Source of the DNA: a virus
Strand: one strand, 5' to 3'
IMG/VR virus record: IMGVR_UViG_3300033146_001643
Location: 1-64,000 of that record
Length of the DNA: 64,000 nucleotides
This document shows positions 22,901-30,226 of the stretch, piece after piece. Each line of letters opens with the position of its first letter. Position 1 is the first letter of the stretch. Below the pieces are notes generated by a model. The model was not told the origin of the DNA. It was given only the letters and a program-made list of their open reading frames with translations, and did not search any database. The position numbers were made by a program, and so were the translations under genes.

Positions 22901-24562
22901 TTACCATCTGCGTATGAAAAAAATTCTCCATATAGCGATATTATAAAAATAGAGATTATAGCTGGTGAAGAATATAAATCTTATCCACAATATATTAAAT
23001 ATTATGATGTAGCAACACATAAATATTATTTGTATGAAAACACAGATAAAAATAAAAATGAAACTGATATAATATTTAGAAGATTGCCACTACTAGGAAC
23101 TGATAAGTTAGGATTTAATGAATATGATGGAACAATACAGTATGCTCAAAGTAATTTAACAGATAAACAAATCTATACAGAACAAGAATTAATTGAATTA
23201 AACAAAGTTACCGAGATAGCAACTATTCCTAATATGTTATCTAATATATATGATGATACAATATTAACAACTCCTACTAGTGAAAGTATTTGGAATAGAG
23301 TAGAGGAGTTAGCTAATAACAATACTATGTTTAGTGTAGCAGCTAAAATATTGTTGGCGAATAAAGATTTAGCTAAAGAATTTGAAGTAACTATTAATAA
23401 TTCAGGTGCACGTGGTATGACTAGAGTACATAATAATACAAAAGATTTAAAAACAATAGATATATCACCTAGACTATTTGAAACTACTAAAACTAGTGGT
23501 AATGTAGAAGCACAACAAACTGAATTAAATGAGATAGTTTTACATGAAATGTTACATGGAGTATTATCTAAAATTATAAATAATGCTATGAATGGTGTTG
23601 GCAATAATAATACCATTAAAGCAGTACAAGAATTAGATAACTTACGAAAAAGTATAATAAAAAATAACCAAGTTGAATTTAATGCTTATATGGATACTAG
23701 GGGTGTATCAAGTACAGCTGAAAATATAGCTAAATTTGAAGGATTAACTAATATACATGAATTTTTTAGTTATGCTTTTACTAATAGCAGTTTTCAAAAC
23801 TTTTTAAATACACAGGCTAGAACAGATAATGGTAAGGGTACTTTATTAAATCAATTATTAGAGTTATTAAGCGTTATTTTAGATACTACTATATTAGAGA
23901 ATATTGCAGAAGATAAAGCTTTATATCAAGTATTAAGTATGGGAGTAACTGCTTTTACTAAAATCATACCGCCTAATACTCTGATAAATAATAATTCAAA
24001 TAATAATTATTCAGCTATAACATCAAAATCTTTAAATCAAGCTTATATAGATAATAAGTTAATTAATAAAGATAATACGTATAAACGTTATAGTATAACA
24101 GATAATAACTATAAAAAAATATTAAAACAAGTAGCTAATATAAATAAACAAAAATTACCATATAAAGCTAAAATAATAAAAATAGTTGGAGAACGTGGAG
24201 ATAATAGACCTATGGCGGCAATTGATAAATATTATAAATATTCTGTAGAACAACAATTATATAATAACTCTTTTGTAGAACCTATAAAACCGTTATCTTT
24301 GCAGGATATACAAAATAAATATGAATTAACTACTAAAACTGGTATTATGAAAGCAGTAATACCAACAAATAGTAATTATGAAAGATTACTACAAACAACA
24401 ATAAAAATAAATAATGATATAGCAGTTAATCATATAGCAAATGTTATTAAAACCAAAATTAACAATAAAACAATGTATACAATAGAGTTATTAAATACAT
24501 CAACTCCTGTTGATATATTATATGCTAAAGCTACTAATAACACTAATAAAATAGACTGTTAA
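10904..24562 (+). CDS. Giant virion RNA polymerase polyprotein with C-terminal zincin motif
   Basis: 4,552 aa in one uninterrupted frame. Residues 3247-3251 read D-F-D-F-D, preceded by IVPPEITAQMGA and by RIPNQGHSSMLLLEIAGFLP. This is the signature region of crAss-phage virion RNA polymerases (phi14:2 gp66 type), which share a two-barrel catalytic core with QDE-1 and YonO; the three Asp bind the catalytic metal. The N-terminal ~450 residues are Gly/Ala-rich with possible membrane-active helices. About 480-1900 is Lys/Asn-rich and includes coiled-coil stretches. Near the C-terminus, LHEMLH (H4214-E4215-H4218) is a HExxH zinc-protease motif, followed by NIHEFFSYAFTN, whose Glu could be the third ligand. 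Expected role: enters the cell with the DNA and transcribes early genes. The protease may process the chain. The polymerase call is strong; protease activity and processing are inference. Confidence 0.85.
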   Translation: MPEDKIKLTPITINENSVANTNSNTIPPIVPNNNLGLNSDDPMVTANQALQEQNTQIVDFNAPAVLRGVNTRLNYNIEDYAKYTNGHLDVPWTNDIESLNTMRATNQSLLEKGWRTVNPLARIASVGLGLIKDIGYIAELPEVVIGKSDFNNGLIEWATKTKNDIIPRAYRTNPGKTFDFGDPTWYLNNGADLWDSISEFLLLGYGIGKVASWTSKGLISIAKTGKALETGINLTTKTLSAASLTYFESAYGATDAYQRINTSLLSQINPSTGKMFTPKEAHEYASGGAYTAFGTNMVVGTILNMPTMELIMPAKRTVVKGASTLAGLEGETIAEQLTRLQSLDLSNDIIKKAMTEYSAGKILLEGNNEGIEEILNNWAVQVGVDMGEANAQGDNQHWYEAFARIDTLMSQAMSPEGVLAYTLGAIGGIGQTMGMKVLPSSLGYERDKGGNIQYTESGQPINKTATILGQERNWGFNLANQKIEENFDVYNVQRMNIIKDLEFITDTNKRITKLENSNNSEDIAEAERLRNDLFALSSYHSVFNQQGENLINTMNTVAAADNTVVDKDGKTEAMRLGITNKPDSAVYKSDHKEKALELIPVIQKVNAVNKRIMQKYNTEQDMYYGIPGLVADVAIQATMAEEALNNKLTDNAVKYANLTAFGKLQLQQQVLSTILADKKSFASYIENIKKEVLRNRPAFITDNKVEQITRYKKVLKNKLKAIESQLKTFENADNKIVLNNTTTENALTDIDNITDLLVEEELLKMNSFVNNASYKYIIKRSTLSKVKEQKNKLYEATKLAQKKARDKKVKAVKTRMAKDIKNTITRNKKKDIKKAQEVNTTDNTTIKNTKDVEIKNTTSKDNNTIISGEVIVKQVRAQEVVDALKAILVLLDDTEAVQKIVQQLDDFNAKNQYKEQLSTLIAITKQLVIEYNGDSLITDIINKQLAEVIVLENIRNANNTQTKVSNKIDNLTNEQLSTEKEIDIIKSSKVAKPILITPQNTEELVGIIDILKTIILLLPENKDTKIVSNKLDTLNTETLDSTDIDNLLALTNNIINSSKIDVDIKLTIQNLYSNAIINNKTRLANNEITNAANDLLNTFEAITSDTTASDAIKASKRGAAFLNLIALAAKDVKSIGLDMYRDTYKRVLVANNWKENDIKRIHEMFSTLIPFAETSVGHAPSTYDIAWQFKNTVNYKGDIIDMAVQTGNTGKPYGFSENSSIEQQTEQVAITAKNYKKVNNPSESIANKEQEGVLDKSTGKYINVDNVTTFSVADNINIGDEIIFKVDTHYDGYIITDIGERVIWEDYSKNLGKTSSEYINNVPIKITTKDGKLLGYLHTINWLSESNNNVQDNIDIAAHSTNLNQIRRTIINSDTPIISTVTVKKAGSINTTYDNSKNLVSVQMPNLKNGAIVVFRNGKFEQVKNKSVAVDNLHWFNDFIFSGMPAVLTTMSNGETYAVPVTSTKLGDKVNSELLNGIINLIQLYASPKTEENKISRNNIAKEFGFDSLSATTLYTIISKLVYLEGFTDETIMDLAANQDSKVRDLFNINKKTGTIRFATTATNDKITPYTIYELHQNGNIFIKKPNKDKQILDKQQLTNSLDDILVKLSSILKNKVVNTDLEMLNNSEVFMIPYTDDDGIKVVKFESYEEFIKTKLLTNIVEKRQSIGGKIKIIHSVQSTVEFDSTFANTTRQEDSDIATNIKDSIIEKETSPLDDLFGKQESMEEYTAKQLSKPKLTITSEQQEQLKNLGYTQEEINKINPAVVTSILTYKIKPAVEVTISTEEKNIKLKAAREARLLKRKSKKKTTKKIINSFEAITSNNNTFSALSSTDNITNILDAALKESLIPGLSSYEQHTVLMNTINIIKDHIDGDWTKESISQTIEAIFNHYVDISIALDIVKDEQELDVIEDISEESEAIQNLIDTFRKLSLPRILSMKSIYDVISDDANYNKLVDIVLKDLQTHGIQLTQQVDAIDETTDSEMENDNETSDITIRNKWNIENASVNTFDRTSSEFKAIIRTIPQMDFVHNTDGTIKFENGEPVMQKILNVMGTTEFVEPERIQQELFLLLQKFSHLSTGEKYNAYIKTLLSTDHNTAHLVVLGKMFQEASDKIKAELINTISTQKTNAAIVIWKKNLGVDNNVHYGMYVKNSSKPHELDKLRSIWNSHQTQQITNKLIENNAKGLPIVKATRVAYWQKYYMSMLTDIKVKNLLIHAENKNNKNNKTKRKLLELPNMPDNLVLKLFNEIGINLTQEQLNELKHIETNELLKSFFNHKNMPSVFRITRYPDLFIPNGLIDTMIKDMGNPLIDELLFENNPLTSINSKVLDAIANVQLSIEGGYGTTTFTRGNGTMQQTYSQNTALSHKMNRLLDIKELPNGGQEMSSEFNMHANSNIQYSGRDNNGEHKSKWLDDIENGKAGQFQVGVVDSLKQGGVDKSAVLRTKATRNELLVDELARFTNSGNKTAQFLILAFSDKSTAATITAPKIVTDISFSNNKPKFRQLQRNQIWQYILLPEVDRINNHAKRIIDGTITRNTSGNQYYEGGLLFQLTPYLNTHELMLGDKAMRNEDGTIDVTPETKQLLIDVVEKEILASAEETKADMLSAGMFRTRTVKNKNDNSETTIDELHFVDKQYLRTLDNTLTTKQKLQYIAIDFAFNKAIATTEFTKLFGGDMANVYKNKGISKNKQLNTFIKNNKFNYVQYLNANKNILQQQIAKQWGEYIKRMAKDIAPGIDGYWVDSEGRNHNIFNQAYINDLSLDLSGYTGVEGGDAQQYSTLKEFVIVQHGYGKISDDTYSELMAQIEEVELINKEIIDKNKDKPLSEILPLLEHVDLTNDYLTELEEAVRISPLKPVYVGDVINEEQGRIDKKYIKVAVFPLIGNATTGTEIDYLRRRMEYEEIITGKPVNITYTSGVKIGLNNVSTVWKPNTTTNATHAVANKHGIENMQFEQLHRDGYRIQQEEPTHVHTETVTVTQANKLLWSGIMRILDNTGVLSGFKHNGSDMNVEELKEQFHTIKKQLSNNGVDQLNRRLGLNTDGTFKDLTKLVALIKDEMYTRNYPESDIASMEMTSIDGQQQIKLPIAFQGNGQRIEALINSIITKETIKTKMPGRSYVQVSGHGIGSVKSLSNTQKSDIVFTELYTDNHLKFVTNENGVVTYAQCLVPFNITAPNGELYKIEDFLITKDGKQLLDTTRLPKDILKLIGLRIPNQGHSSMLLLEIAGFLPSYMHDNIIVPPEITAQMGADFDFDHLYTYSFNTEQRLTAEAFNTYKEQFDNLIDTRGIIKYMNQQVAEKYVGLQNKLQTATEDDKKIISKEIKKLQLKAKKKLYIEFLNNGNNVVIAKINSAVTDYSIASKEELQNAYVETFHTVLSHTAVAKKMTTPLDLPYLASEADKIDKIINSIGENNFNPLSTRFSTDMYLANQAGKLGVAIQSIASTFLALIEDKSLKLTNSVNRNKIDLNIKISTDNGVIKLNKLGLGNYTNTKGDNISNADILLMLQNEAVDNAKNLNLASLFYNKDTASIYNVLAMLISNNKETLPLEFLVRFINQEAIKSYINKLQETSSTIAEFTPNAKQKIFDDLLKEYINKGANKTEINNYVGTISNGNYTYTYTESDLLKALKSKKRDSNYYQLQAETLIFVKTLMDNVIQPVQNVISATNGIDTVGLGKDIFTTIAKQQAVQTYLLENSVVLGAGSIIYDTDNNYTEIGTMYNNSVNLSLKILSTTTNNDGTSILPYTSKYAEKIFMNYADILGKDILSVQDYKDIWRATKQLIVSKIIYNTTNADSLANLRKSLFFGDTSLGVQLKNVENEPWFKENRFLLNGINRLIVKDDNVIKYNKETSKYEALNNTTPILVKYEMGVKKDTDDYRNIEAILELLYTSISEYETIKDNILDTDIHKAIITKYEFAQSLVNYTILEGGIQNAQNWVKYLPISYLEAIGFNKSIRDINFNSIDVYDTISSPEVIIRQYLQHNPKKAKTFNPQYVKSTTKNNNIITLPSAYEKNSPYSDIIKIEIIAGEEYKSYPQYIKYYDVATHKYYLYENTDKNKNETDIIFRRLPLLGTDKLGFNEYDGTIQYAQSNLTDKQIYTEQELIELNKVTEIATIPNMLSNIYDDTILTTPTSESIWNRVEELANNNTMFSVAAKILLANKDLAKEFEVTINNSGARGMTRVHNNTKDLKTIDISPRLFETTKTSGNVEAQQTELNEIVLHEMLHGVLSKIINNAMNGVGNNNTIKAVQELDNLRKSIIKNNQVEFNAYMDTRGVSSTAENIAKFEGLTNIHEFFSYAFTNSSFQNFLNTQARTDNGKGTLLNQLLELLSVILDTTILENIAEDKALYQVLSMGVTAFTKIIPPNTLINNNSNNNYSAITSKSLNQAYIDNKLINKDNTYKRYSITDNNYKKILKQVANINKQKLPYKAKIIKIVGERGDNRPMAAIDKYYKYSVEQQLYNNSFVEPIKPLSLQDIQNKYELTTKTGIMKAVIPTNSNYERLLQTTIKINNDIAVNHIANVIKTKINNKTMYTIELLNTSTPVDILYAKATNNTNKIDC

Positions 24563-24586
24563 TATAAACATATAAATAATAAATAA

Positions 24587-27500
24587 ATGAGTTGCCCTAA
24601 TAAAAATAATCCAGCCTGGAAGCTTCTAGTTATGAAACTAGGAGCTGACAATGCTATGCGAATATTTAAAGAGAATAATGATAATATACCACCAACAGAG
24701 ATAATTAATCAGTTGTCAATTATGTATAATAATACACAAACTAAAGTATCTATATCCAATCAAAAGATACCACAGGTATTATTAGATGAAATAAATACTA
24801 AGTATAACCTTGCTGATAGTAAAGGGAGATTACGTAAATTTAATAATGTTGAGGCTATGTTAGATAACCTCAATAGATTGCCAGGTTTTACTTTTATAGA
24901 AGTTAATAATAATGATGGAACTTCATCTATACAAGCATTTCAACAAGTTGTTAGTAATACAGATAATGATGCGGAATTTGCAGCTATAAGCAGTGAAAAG
25001 CAAAAAGATAAGCTTAAAACAAGGTATATTACATTACGTAATATAGAAGAGCTAGTTTTACCAGAAGATATTAAATTGGGGGTATTAAAATTGATTGAAC
25101 AACGAGACTTGATTAGGTCAACAATGAATAGAGACAAGTCAAAAACCGCCGCTATACAACTTGAAATTGACGATATTAATCATGTAATTACAGAAATAAT
25201 TATAAGTAAGAAATCATTAGAGCTTGTAGATATAATGGAACATAGGATTAATAGTGCTACTGCTAGGTTGAAAACTTCGGGGAATTTAACCCCAACTGGG
25301 TTAAGAATACTGTATTCTGAAATATTAGTTTGGACTGATTTAATTAATAAATGGCAAGACCCAGCTAATTCTCATTTAGAGGCTCATAATAACCCAATTG
25401 TACAACAAAGAATAGCTGGGCTATATGGTTCTTTATCAATAATACAAGCGGATTTTTTACATCTACAACAACAGCTTTATAAAAACGAAATGAATAAGTT
25501 ATTGCCACGTGAGCTTAAAGATGAAGACTTAACAAGAAGTAGGGAAATAACTAAAGCCAGGAGAATGACTACTGATTTATCTGAAGTACGAGATAGACTA
25601 GTACAATCTATAGATAAACTATTAAAAGGAGCGGATAGAAGTAGTATGAATGATTACAATAAACAAGCTAAGACTTTAGAAAATAAACTAGCGTATTTTA
25701 GAAAAAATGGACTACAATTAGATAGTAAAGAATTTAGAGATGTATTATTGCAAAAAGATAAAGATGGTGAATTAACTGGTGAGTTGGTAGATGAGCGTAG
25801 TGCTTTGTTTGAAGATATGGAGAAGAAAAATATAGCTGACAAAATATCACTTAGGTATATGGAGTCTATAAAAGGAATGTTTAGAAAAGTAAAAAGTATA
25901 AAATCATGGGAGTCTTCTGTATATATAACAGTTGATTTAGCGATGTTGCAAAATAATAAAAAGGTTGAGTTAAATAGATTAGTCGACTTAGTTGGCGAAG
26001 TTAGAGCTAAAACACTAATAGTCGATGCTGAACTTAAATATGAAGAATATAAAGCTGCTTTAGCCCACATGAAAATTATATTGGAAGAGCGTATAAAATA
26101 TGATAATGATTATAATGAGGCAGATGCTACAATAGAAAAATTTATAGGTGAACAGTCAGAAAAAAATGCTCTTATAGATGAAAAAGTTTCAAATGCGATT
26201 AGAAAATGGGAAGATAGGAATAACCCATTAAATTATACTAAATATATAACTGATACAACGCCTACCACTTATGCTATGGAGACTAATTATGTAGCTAAAA
26301 CATTAAATAGGTCTGCGTATAATGGTAAAGTGTTCAATGAGCAATTTAAAGTTATTGAGGATAATGATTTAATGTATGAATTTTATATATGGTATGTAGA
26401 ACAATTGCAAATACAAAAAGCTAAATTACCGCAAGATGTACTAGATAATATGAGCTATACATTTTTACCTGAAGTGTACAAAGAAATGACTGAAAAATTA
26501 TCTTCTGGGAAAAATGGATTAGCCAGTGTGCCTGGAAGAATATTCGAGATGTTAAAGTCTGGGGAAATAGCTGACTCATTTTTACAGAGTATAGCTGTTG
26601 ACAATAAGGTAGATAATGATAATTTATACGATAGTGCAGGAAATAAAAAGCGTGCTATACTAGTTAAATACACTAATAATAGTATAGAAATACATAAAAA
26701 AACATTAGATAACTTAGTTGTTAATAAAAGTGTATTGGAGGCTAAGCAAGCTAGTGCTTTAAAAATAATAGCTAATAATCCATCAGGCACAAAGACATAT
26801 ATAGATGCATATACTTATTTAAAAAAATCTAAAAAAGAATTAGTTAAAATTGAGAAACAAGTTGAGATAACAACTAAAAAATTAGCTACTATTAGGCGTG
26901 ATAGAAGTACTGATTTAGTGGGTGTATTAAAAGCTTTTACATTAATGGCTACGTATCATCAGCATAAAGCTATAGTAGAAGACCATGTATTAGCGGGGAG
27001 GCGGATATTAGAAAATATAGCTATGGTAGAAACCAAAGATGGCTCATTTGTAAATAAGTCAGAAGGGGCTGTGCAATTAAAAGCTGCAACTGATTATGCT
27101 ATAAATGCTGTATTATACGAAGAACAGCGTATAGATAGGCAACCAAGTGATAATGCTATATATATTAATAAAGATACTAGACAACAAAAGAAAAAAATAG
27201 ATAATGAAATGAAAGCTTTGGATAAAGAGTTTGCTAATGGCGATATAACAACCGAGGAATATAATATTGCTATAAAACATAAAGAACAAGAATTGGGGGA
27301 ATTAACTGGTAAAGCTGTAAGTTGGAGTAAAGTATTTGATAAATTCTTAACATATACACAATTAAAAGGACTTGGTTACAATGTACAATCAGCAGCTATC
27401 AATTTAATATATGGGTTGATTTCTAATCAAATGTATGCAGCGTCCTCGGAAGATATAGATAATAAATCATTAGTAGAAGCTTTTAAGATTATGAAGGGTA

Positions 27501-28609
27501 GTATGATACAAAAAACATCTGGGATAGCTGTGGGTGAAGCTCGTAAAGTAGAAGCATTAATAGATAAATTTAATGTACTATTTGAAGTAAGTGAAGCTGC
27601 TTATGGAACTAAGAACACTTTATCCGACAAAATAAAGAAATTGGGAATATTATTGCCGTATGAGGGGCAAAAACGTGGGGAATATATTATACAAGGAATG
27701 TTATTAGTAGCTATGTTAAAGAGCAAAACGATACAAATTAATGGTAAAAATATAGCATTATACGAAGTATTTAAAGAGAATGGTGAATGGGATACTGAGA
27801 AATACGGAGAAGAACAAGAAGAATGGAGTACAGATGTTACTGGTTTAAGTAATAATAGTTATACTAAATTTAGGGATAGGATTATACAAACTATAAAACG
27901 TGTTCATGGTAATTATGACCCTACATCAATGGTAGAGGGAAAAGCTACTAGTATAGGTAGAATGTTATTCCAGTTTAAATCTTGGATTCCAGCAGGTATA
28001 ACTACTAGATTTGAGCGTAAACGGTATGACCAGTATTTAGACAGAGATGTTAAAGGCAGATATAGAAGTATTAAAGATATAGGCTATGGCACAGGTTTAA
28101 AGATAATGGCTAATCCATCTTATATACTCGGATTAAAGAAAATACAACTTGATTCTTTAGGGAGATTAGCAACTGCCGAGGATTTAACTAATATGAAGTA
28201 TAATCTACAAGAGATGCGTTGGGTATTATTATCTGTAATAACTAGTCTTACCTTAGCTATGTTAGGAGCTTTTGCGAGTAATGATGACGAGGAAGAAAAA
28301 TTGATTACCTTATTAATTAATAATGCAACTAGGTTACAGGGAGATATGACATTTTATTTAAACCCTATGACTCCAATAGATTTAGTTAAGAGCCCAGTAG
28401 CAGTATTAAAATCATTTACAGATATAGTTAAATTAGTAGATGCTTCTACTAAAATTATATATAAAGATGACCCTTATTACAATACAGAATATTACTTACG
28501 TAAAGTAGCTAAGATAATACCATTTTTTAGTAACGTTGACCAACTATATGGTGCTACACAACGTACTTATGATAAGCACCCAATAATTGATGCGTTGATT
28601 AAGAAGTAG
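24587..28609 (+). CDS. Large polymerase-associated virion protein with a C-terminal membrane segment
   Basis: 1,340 aa. It starts SCPNKNNPAWKLLVMKLG, a CPN-x-P-W opening common at the N-terminus of very large crAss-like and other Bacteroidota-phage virion proteins. Long charged helices fill residues 150-950. The segment SWIPAGITTRFERKRYDQYL (from about residue 1132) is also typical of this family. One clear hydrophobic segment, WVLLSVITSLTLAMLGAFA (about 1211-1229), is followed by acidic DDEEE. It lies directly after the polymerase gene and is probably co-packaged, perhaps anchoring the complex or forming a channel during DNA entry. That role is inferred. It ends with TAG just before the bidirectional terminator. 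Confidence 0.55.
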   Translation: MSCPNKNNPAWKLLVMKLGADNAMRIFKENNDNIPPTEIINQLSIMYNNTQTKVSISNQKIPQVLLDEINTKYNLADSKGRLRKFNNVEAMLDNLNRLPGFTFIEVNNNDGTSSIQAFQQVVSNTDNDAEFAAISSEKQKDKLKTRYITLRNIEELVLPEDIKLGVLKLIEQRDLIRSTMNRDKSKTAAIQLEIDDINHVITEIIISKKSLELVDIMEHRINSATARLKTSGNLTPTGLRILYSEILVWTDLINKWQDPANSHLEAHNNPIVQQRIAGLYGSLSIIQADFLHLQQQLYKNEMNKLLPRELKDEDLTRSREITKARRMTTDLSEVRDRLVQSIDKLLKGADRSSMNDYNKQAKTLENKLAYFRKNGLQLDSKEFRDVLLQKDKDGELTGELVDERSALFEDMEKKNIADKISLRYMESIKGMFRKVKSIKSWESSVYITVDLAMLQNNKKVELNRLVDLVGEVRAKTLIVDAELKYEEYKAALAHMKIILEERIKYDNDYNEADATIEKFIGEQSEKNALIDEKVSNAIRKWEDRNNPLNYTKYITDTTPTTYAMETNYVAKTLNRSAYNGKVFNEQFKVIEDNDLMYEFYIWYVEQLQIQKAKLPQDVLDNMSYTFLPEVYKEMTEKLSSGKNGLASVPGRIFEMLKSGEIADSFLQSIAVDNKVDNDNLYDSAGNKKRAILVKYTNNSIEIHKKTLDNLVVNKSVLEAKQASALKIIANNPSGTKTYIDAYTYLKKSKKELVKIEKQVEITTKKLATIRRDRSTDLVGVLKAFTLMATYHQHKAIVEDHVLAGRRILENIAMVETKDGSFVNKSEGAVQLKAATDYAINAVLYEEQRIDRQPSDNAIYINKDTRQQKKKIDNEMKALDKEFANGDITTEEYNIAIKHKEQELGELTGKAVSWSKVFDKFLTYTQLKGLGYNVQSAAINLIYGLISNQMYAASSEDIDNKSLVEAFKIMKGSMIQKTSGIAVGEARKVEALIDKFNVLFEVSEAAYGTKNTLSDKIKKLGILLPYEGQKRGEYIIQGMLLVAMLKSKTIQINGKNIALYEVFKENGEWDTEKYGEEQEEWSTDVTGLSNNSYTKFRDRIIQTIKRVHGNYDPTSMVEGKATSIGRMLFQFKSWIPAGITTRFERKRYDQYLDRDVKGRYRSIKDIGYGTGLKIMANPSYILGLKKIQLDSLGRLATAEDLTNMKYNLQEMRWVLLSVITSLTLAMLGAFASNDDEEEKLITLLINNATRLQGDMTFYLNPMTPIDLVKSPVAVLKSFTDIVKLVDASTKIIYKDDPYYNTEYYLRKVAKIIPFFSNVDQLYGATQRTYDKHPIIDALIKK

Positions 28610-28630
28610 CCAATTATAAATTTTTTAAAA

Positions 28631-28668
28631 AGAGCATACCATTTGAATGATATGCTCTTATTTATTTA
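28631..28668. terminator. Bidirectional terminator between convergent arms
   Basis: AGAGCATA (28631-28638) pairs with TATGCTCT (28651-28658), with two further inner pairs. T-rich tails lie on both sides: TTATTTATTT on the + strand and TTTTTAAAAAATTT on the - strand. It sits between a rightward stop (28609) and a leftward stop (28666), so one hairpin can end both transcripts. Confidence 0.75.
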
Positions 28669-29124
28669 AAGTTCAATAAAATCAGTCTCTTTGGATTCTA
28701 ATTGTCCTAATCTATGTAAAGTTCTTAATATCTTGTTTAAGTCTGTATTATTATTATTACTTAATTTATTAGCTAATTTATCCAGTAAACTGGTTGTAGG
28801 ATTTAATGCCTGTTGTATTGAAATATTTTTCGGGTAATACTTGATAATAGCAGTTTTAGCTCTATTACTAAATTTTGAATAAAGCCCTAATGTAAATAAC
28901 GTGTAATCTACTATATATTTATCTGCGATTTGTATTTTTATATACTCTATCCCTGATTTATCTATAACAATACTAATATTTGGTAAATCTAATAATGTTG
29001 GTTGTATGTTTTTTATATATACGTATGCTTTTGTATCCTCTTTTCGTATTTTTCCTACATGTGGAAATTTATTTTCTGATATAGGCAACAATAATGGTAT
29101 TAAGTATTTAGTAGTTCTATTCAT
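28666..29124 (-). CDS. Unknown protein at the end of the leftward arm
   Basis: 152 aa. No family recognised. Mixed alpha/beta with a short Asn run (NNNNTDLNKI) near residue 125 and a helical C-terminus. It is the last gene of the leftward arm, two bases after the stop of the putative nuclease-like gene, so it is probably co-transcribed with it. No signal peptide or membrane segment. Confidence 0.5.
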   Translation of the reverse strand: MNRTTKYLIPLLLPISENKFPHVGKIRKEDTKAYVYIKNIQPTLLDLPNISIVIDKSGIEYIKIQIADKYIVDYTLFTLGLYSKFSNRAKTAIIKYYPKNISIQQALNPTTSLLDKLANKLSNNNNTDLNKILRTLHRLGQLESKETDFIEL

Positions 29125-29126
29125 TT

Positions 29127-29864
29127 TTACATTCTATATTTAATCGCTGCTGCATTTATATAATCAGTATGCAATTTAATAGATAAATATCTTTTATAAA
29201 ATCTTTGTAGTCCTTCTACTTCACCATAAGAGATTACATATTCAGTTAACACATTTAATACACTGTCAGTAAAGTTAGTATATTTAATGCTTATGTTACT
29301 AGTTATTTTACTATAACCAGTTACTTTGTTTTTGTCTAGTAGTAAAGCTGTTAAATTATTTTCAGCTTGCTGTTTATCAATATATTTAATATCTAATAGG
29401 TTTACAAATGATGTAGGTGTACAATGTACACCATTAAGTTGTTTGAGCTTATTATTATTGTGCAATAATAATGGACAGTTTTTATGTAAAGCCATTGTAC
29501 TAGTTATACCTAAGGATACAAAATGTTTATCTATATTAGTAGTATAGAAACGTTTATATAGTGTATACATAGCATTTTCCACGTCATTTACTTCTACCGC
29601 TCCCCAATGTACCTTTGTATTATTTTTTAAATACCCACCTTTTAATAATATAGATTTTATAAATTCTAAATGTGGCAATGTTATTTGGCTGTATATAACT
29701 GCTGGTTTATTAGATAATAGTATATAGTAACTATTTGTTTTTATATACTGTAATATTTTATGCACATACTTATTACACATTGTAGTAATATGTGATTTTT
29801 CCATAGTATTTGCTTTAACAGCTAGCATTGTAAGTAGTAAATCACCGTCTATTATTGCTAACAT
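29127..29864 (-). CDS. Unknown protein, possible PIN/FEN-like fold
   Basis: 245 aa. It opens MLAIIDGDLLLTMLAVKA, which resembles the first strand and acidic pair (DGD) of PIN-domain 5'-3' exonucleases. VEVNDVENAMYTLYKRF could supply a second acidic patch. The later FEN motifs (a GDxxDN loop) are not visible, so either the protein is a very divergent nuclease or the likeness is accidental. It overlaps the upstream gene by seven bases. crAss-like replication arms often hold such a nuclease, which gives only weak support. Confidence 0.35.
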   Translation of the reverse strand: MLAIIDGDLLLTMLAVKANTMEKSHITTMCNKYVHKILQYIKTNSYYILLSNKPAVIYSQITLPHLEFIKSILLKGGYLKNNTKVHWGAVEVNDVENAMYTLYKRFYTTNIDKHFVSLGITSTMALHKNCPLLLHNNNKLKQLNGVHCTPTSFVNLLDIKYIDKQQAENNLTALLLDKNKVTGYSKITSNISIKYTNFTDSVLNVLTEYVISYGEVEGLQRFYKRYLSIKLHTDYINAAAIKYRM

Positions 29865-30211
29865 CTGATATAATGTATTGCTTCTTTATCTTCTAATCTT
29901 ACAATATTATTTAATGTAACTATATTAATGTTAATATAGTTATTGTCTAGTGGTTTTTCTAAATCTATTGCCCCTATATGACTAGTAACACTTAAATCTA
30001 ATAATCTAACAATTCTTGTTGTAAAATGCCCATTAGCTTTAATAAAAGTAACTCGTACTATTTCATTACTCTTTAATACTTTTCTTAGTACAGTAGTAAA
30101 CACTCGTTTATTTACATATTTCGGGGTACATTTATTGAATTTTTTTAAAATTGTAGCTATTGGTAAATTCTTTAATCTTTTATATAATTGACCATCAATA
30201 TATCTATACAT
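29858..30211 (-). CDS. Small unknown protein, probable SH3-like beta domain
   Basis: 117 aa. Basic N-terminal half (LKKFNKCTPKYVNKRVFTTV), then alternating beta strands ending IVTLNNIVRLEDKE. The end resembles VRPVNLNNIIEYTF in the 166-aa protein encoded at 33377-33877, suggesting that both carry a small SH3-like domain that could bind nucleic acid. Function unknown. It lies 15 bases downstream of the ribonucleotide reductase gene. Confidence 0.45.
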   Translation of the reverse strand: MYRYIDGQLYKRLKNLPIATILKKFNKCTPKYVNKRVFTTVLRKVLKSNEIVRVTFIKANGHFTTRIVRLLDLSVTSHIGAIDLEKPLDNNYININIVTLNNIVRLEDKEAIHYIRC

Positions 30212-30226
30212 AATTAATCTGGTTAA

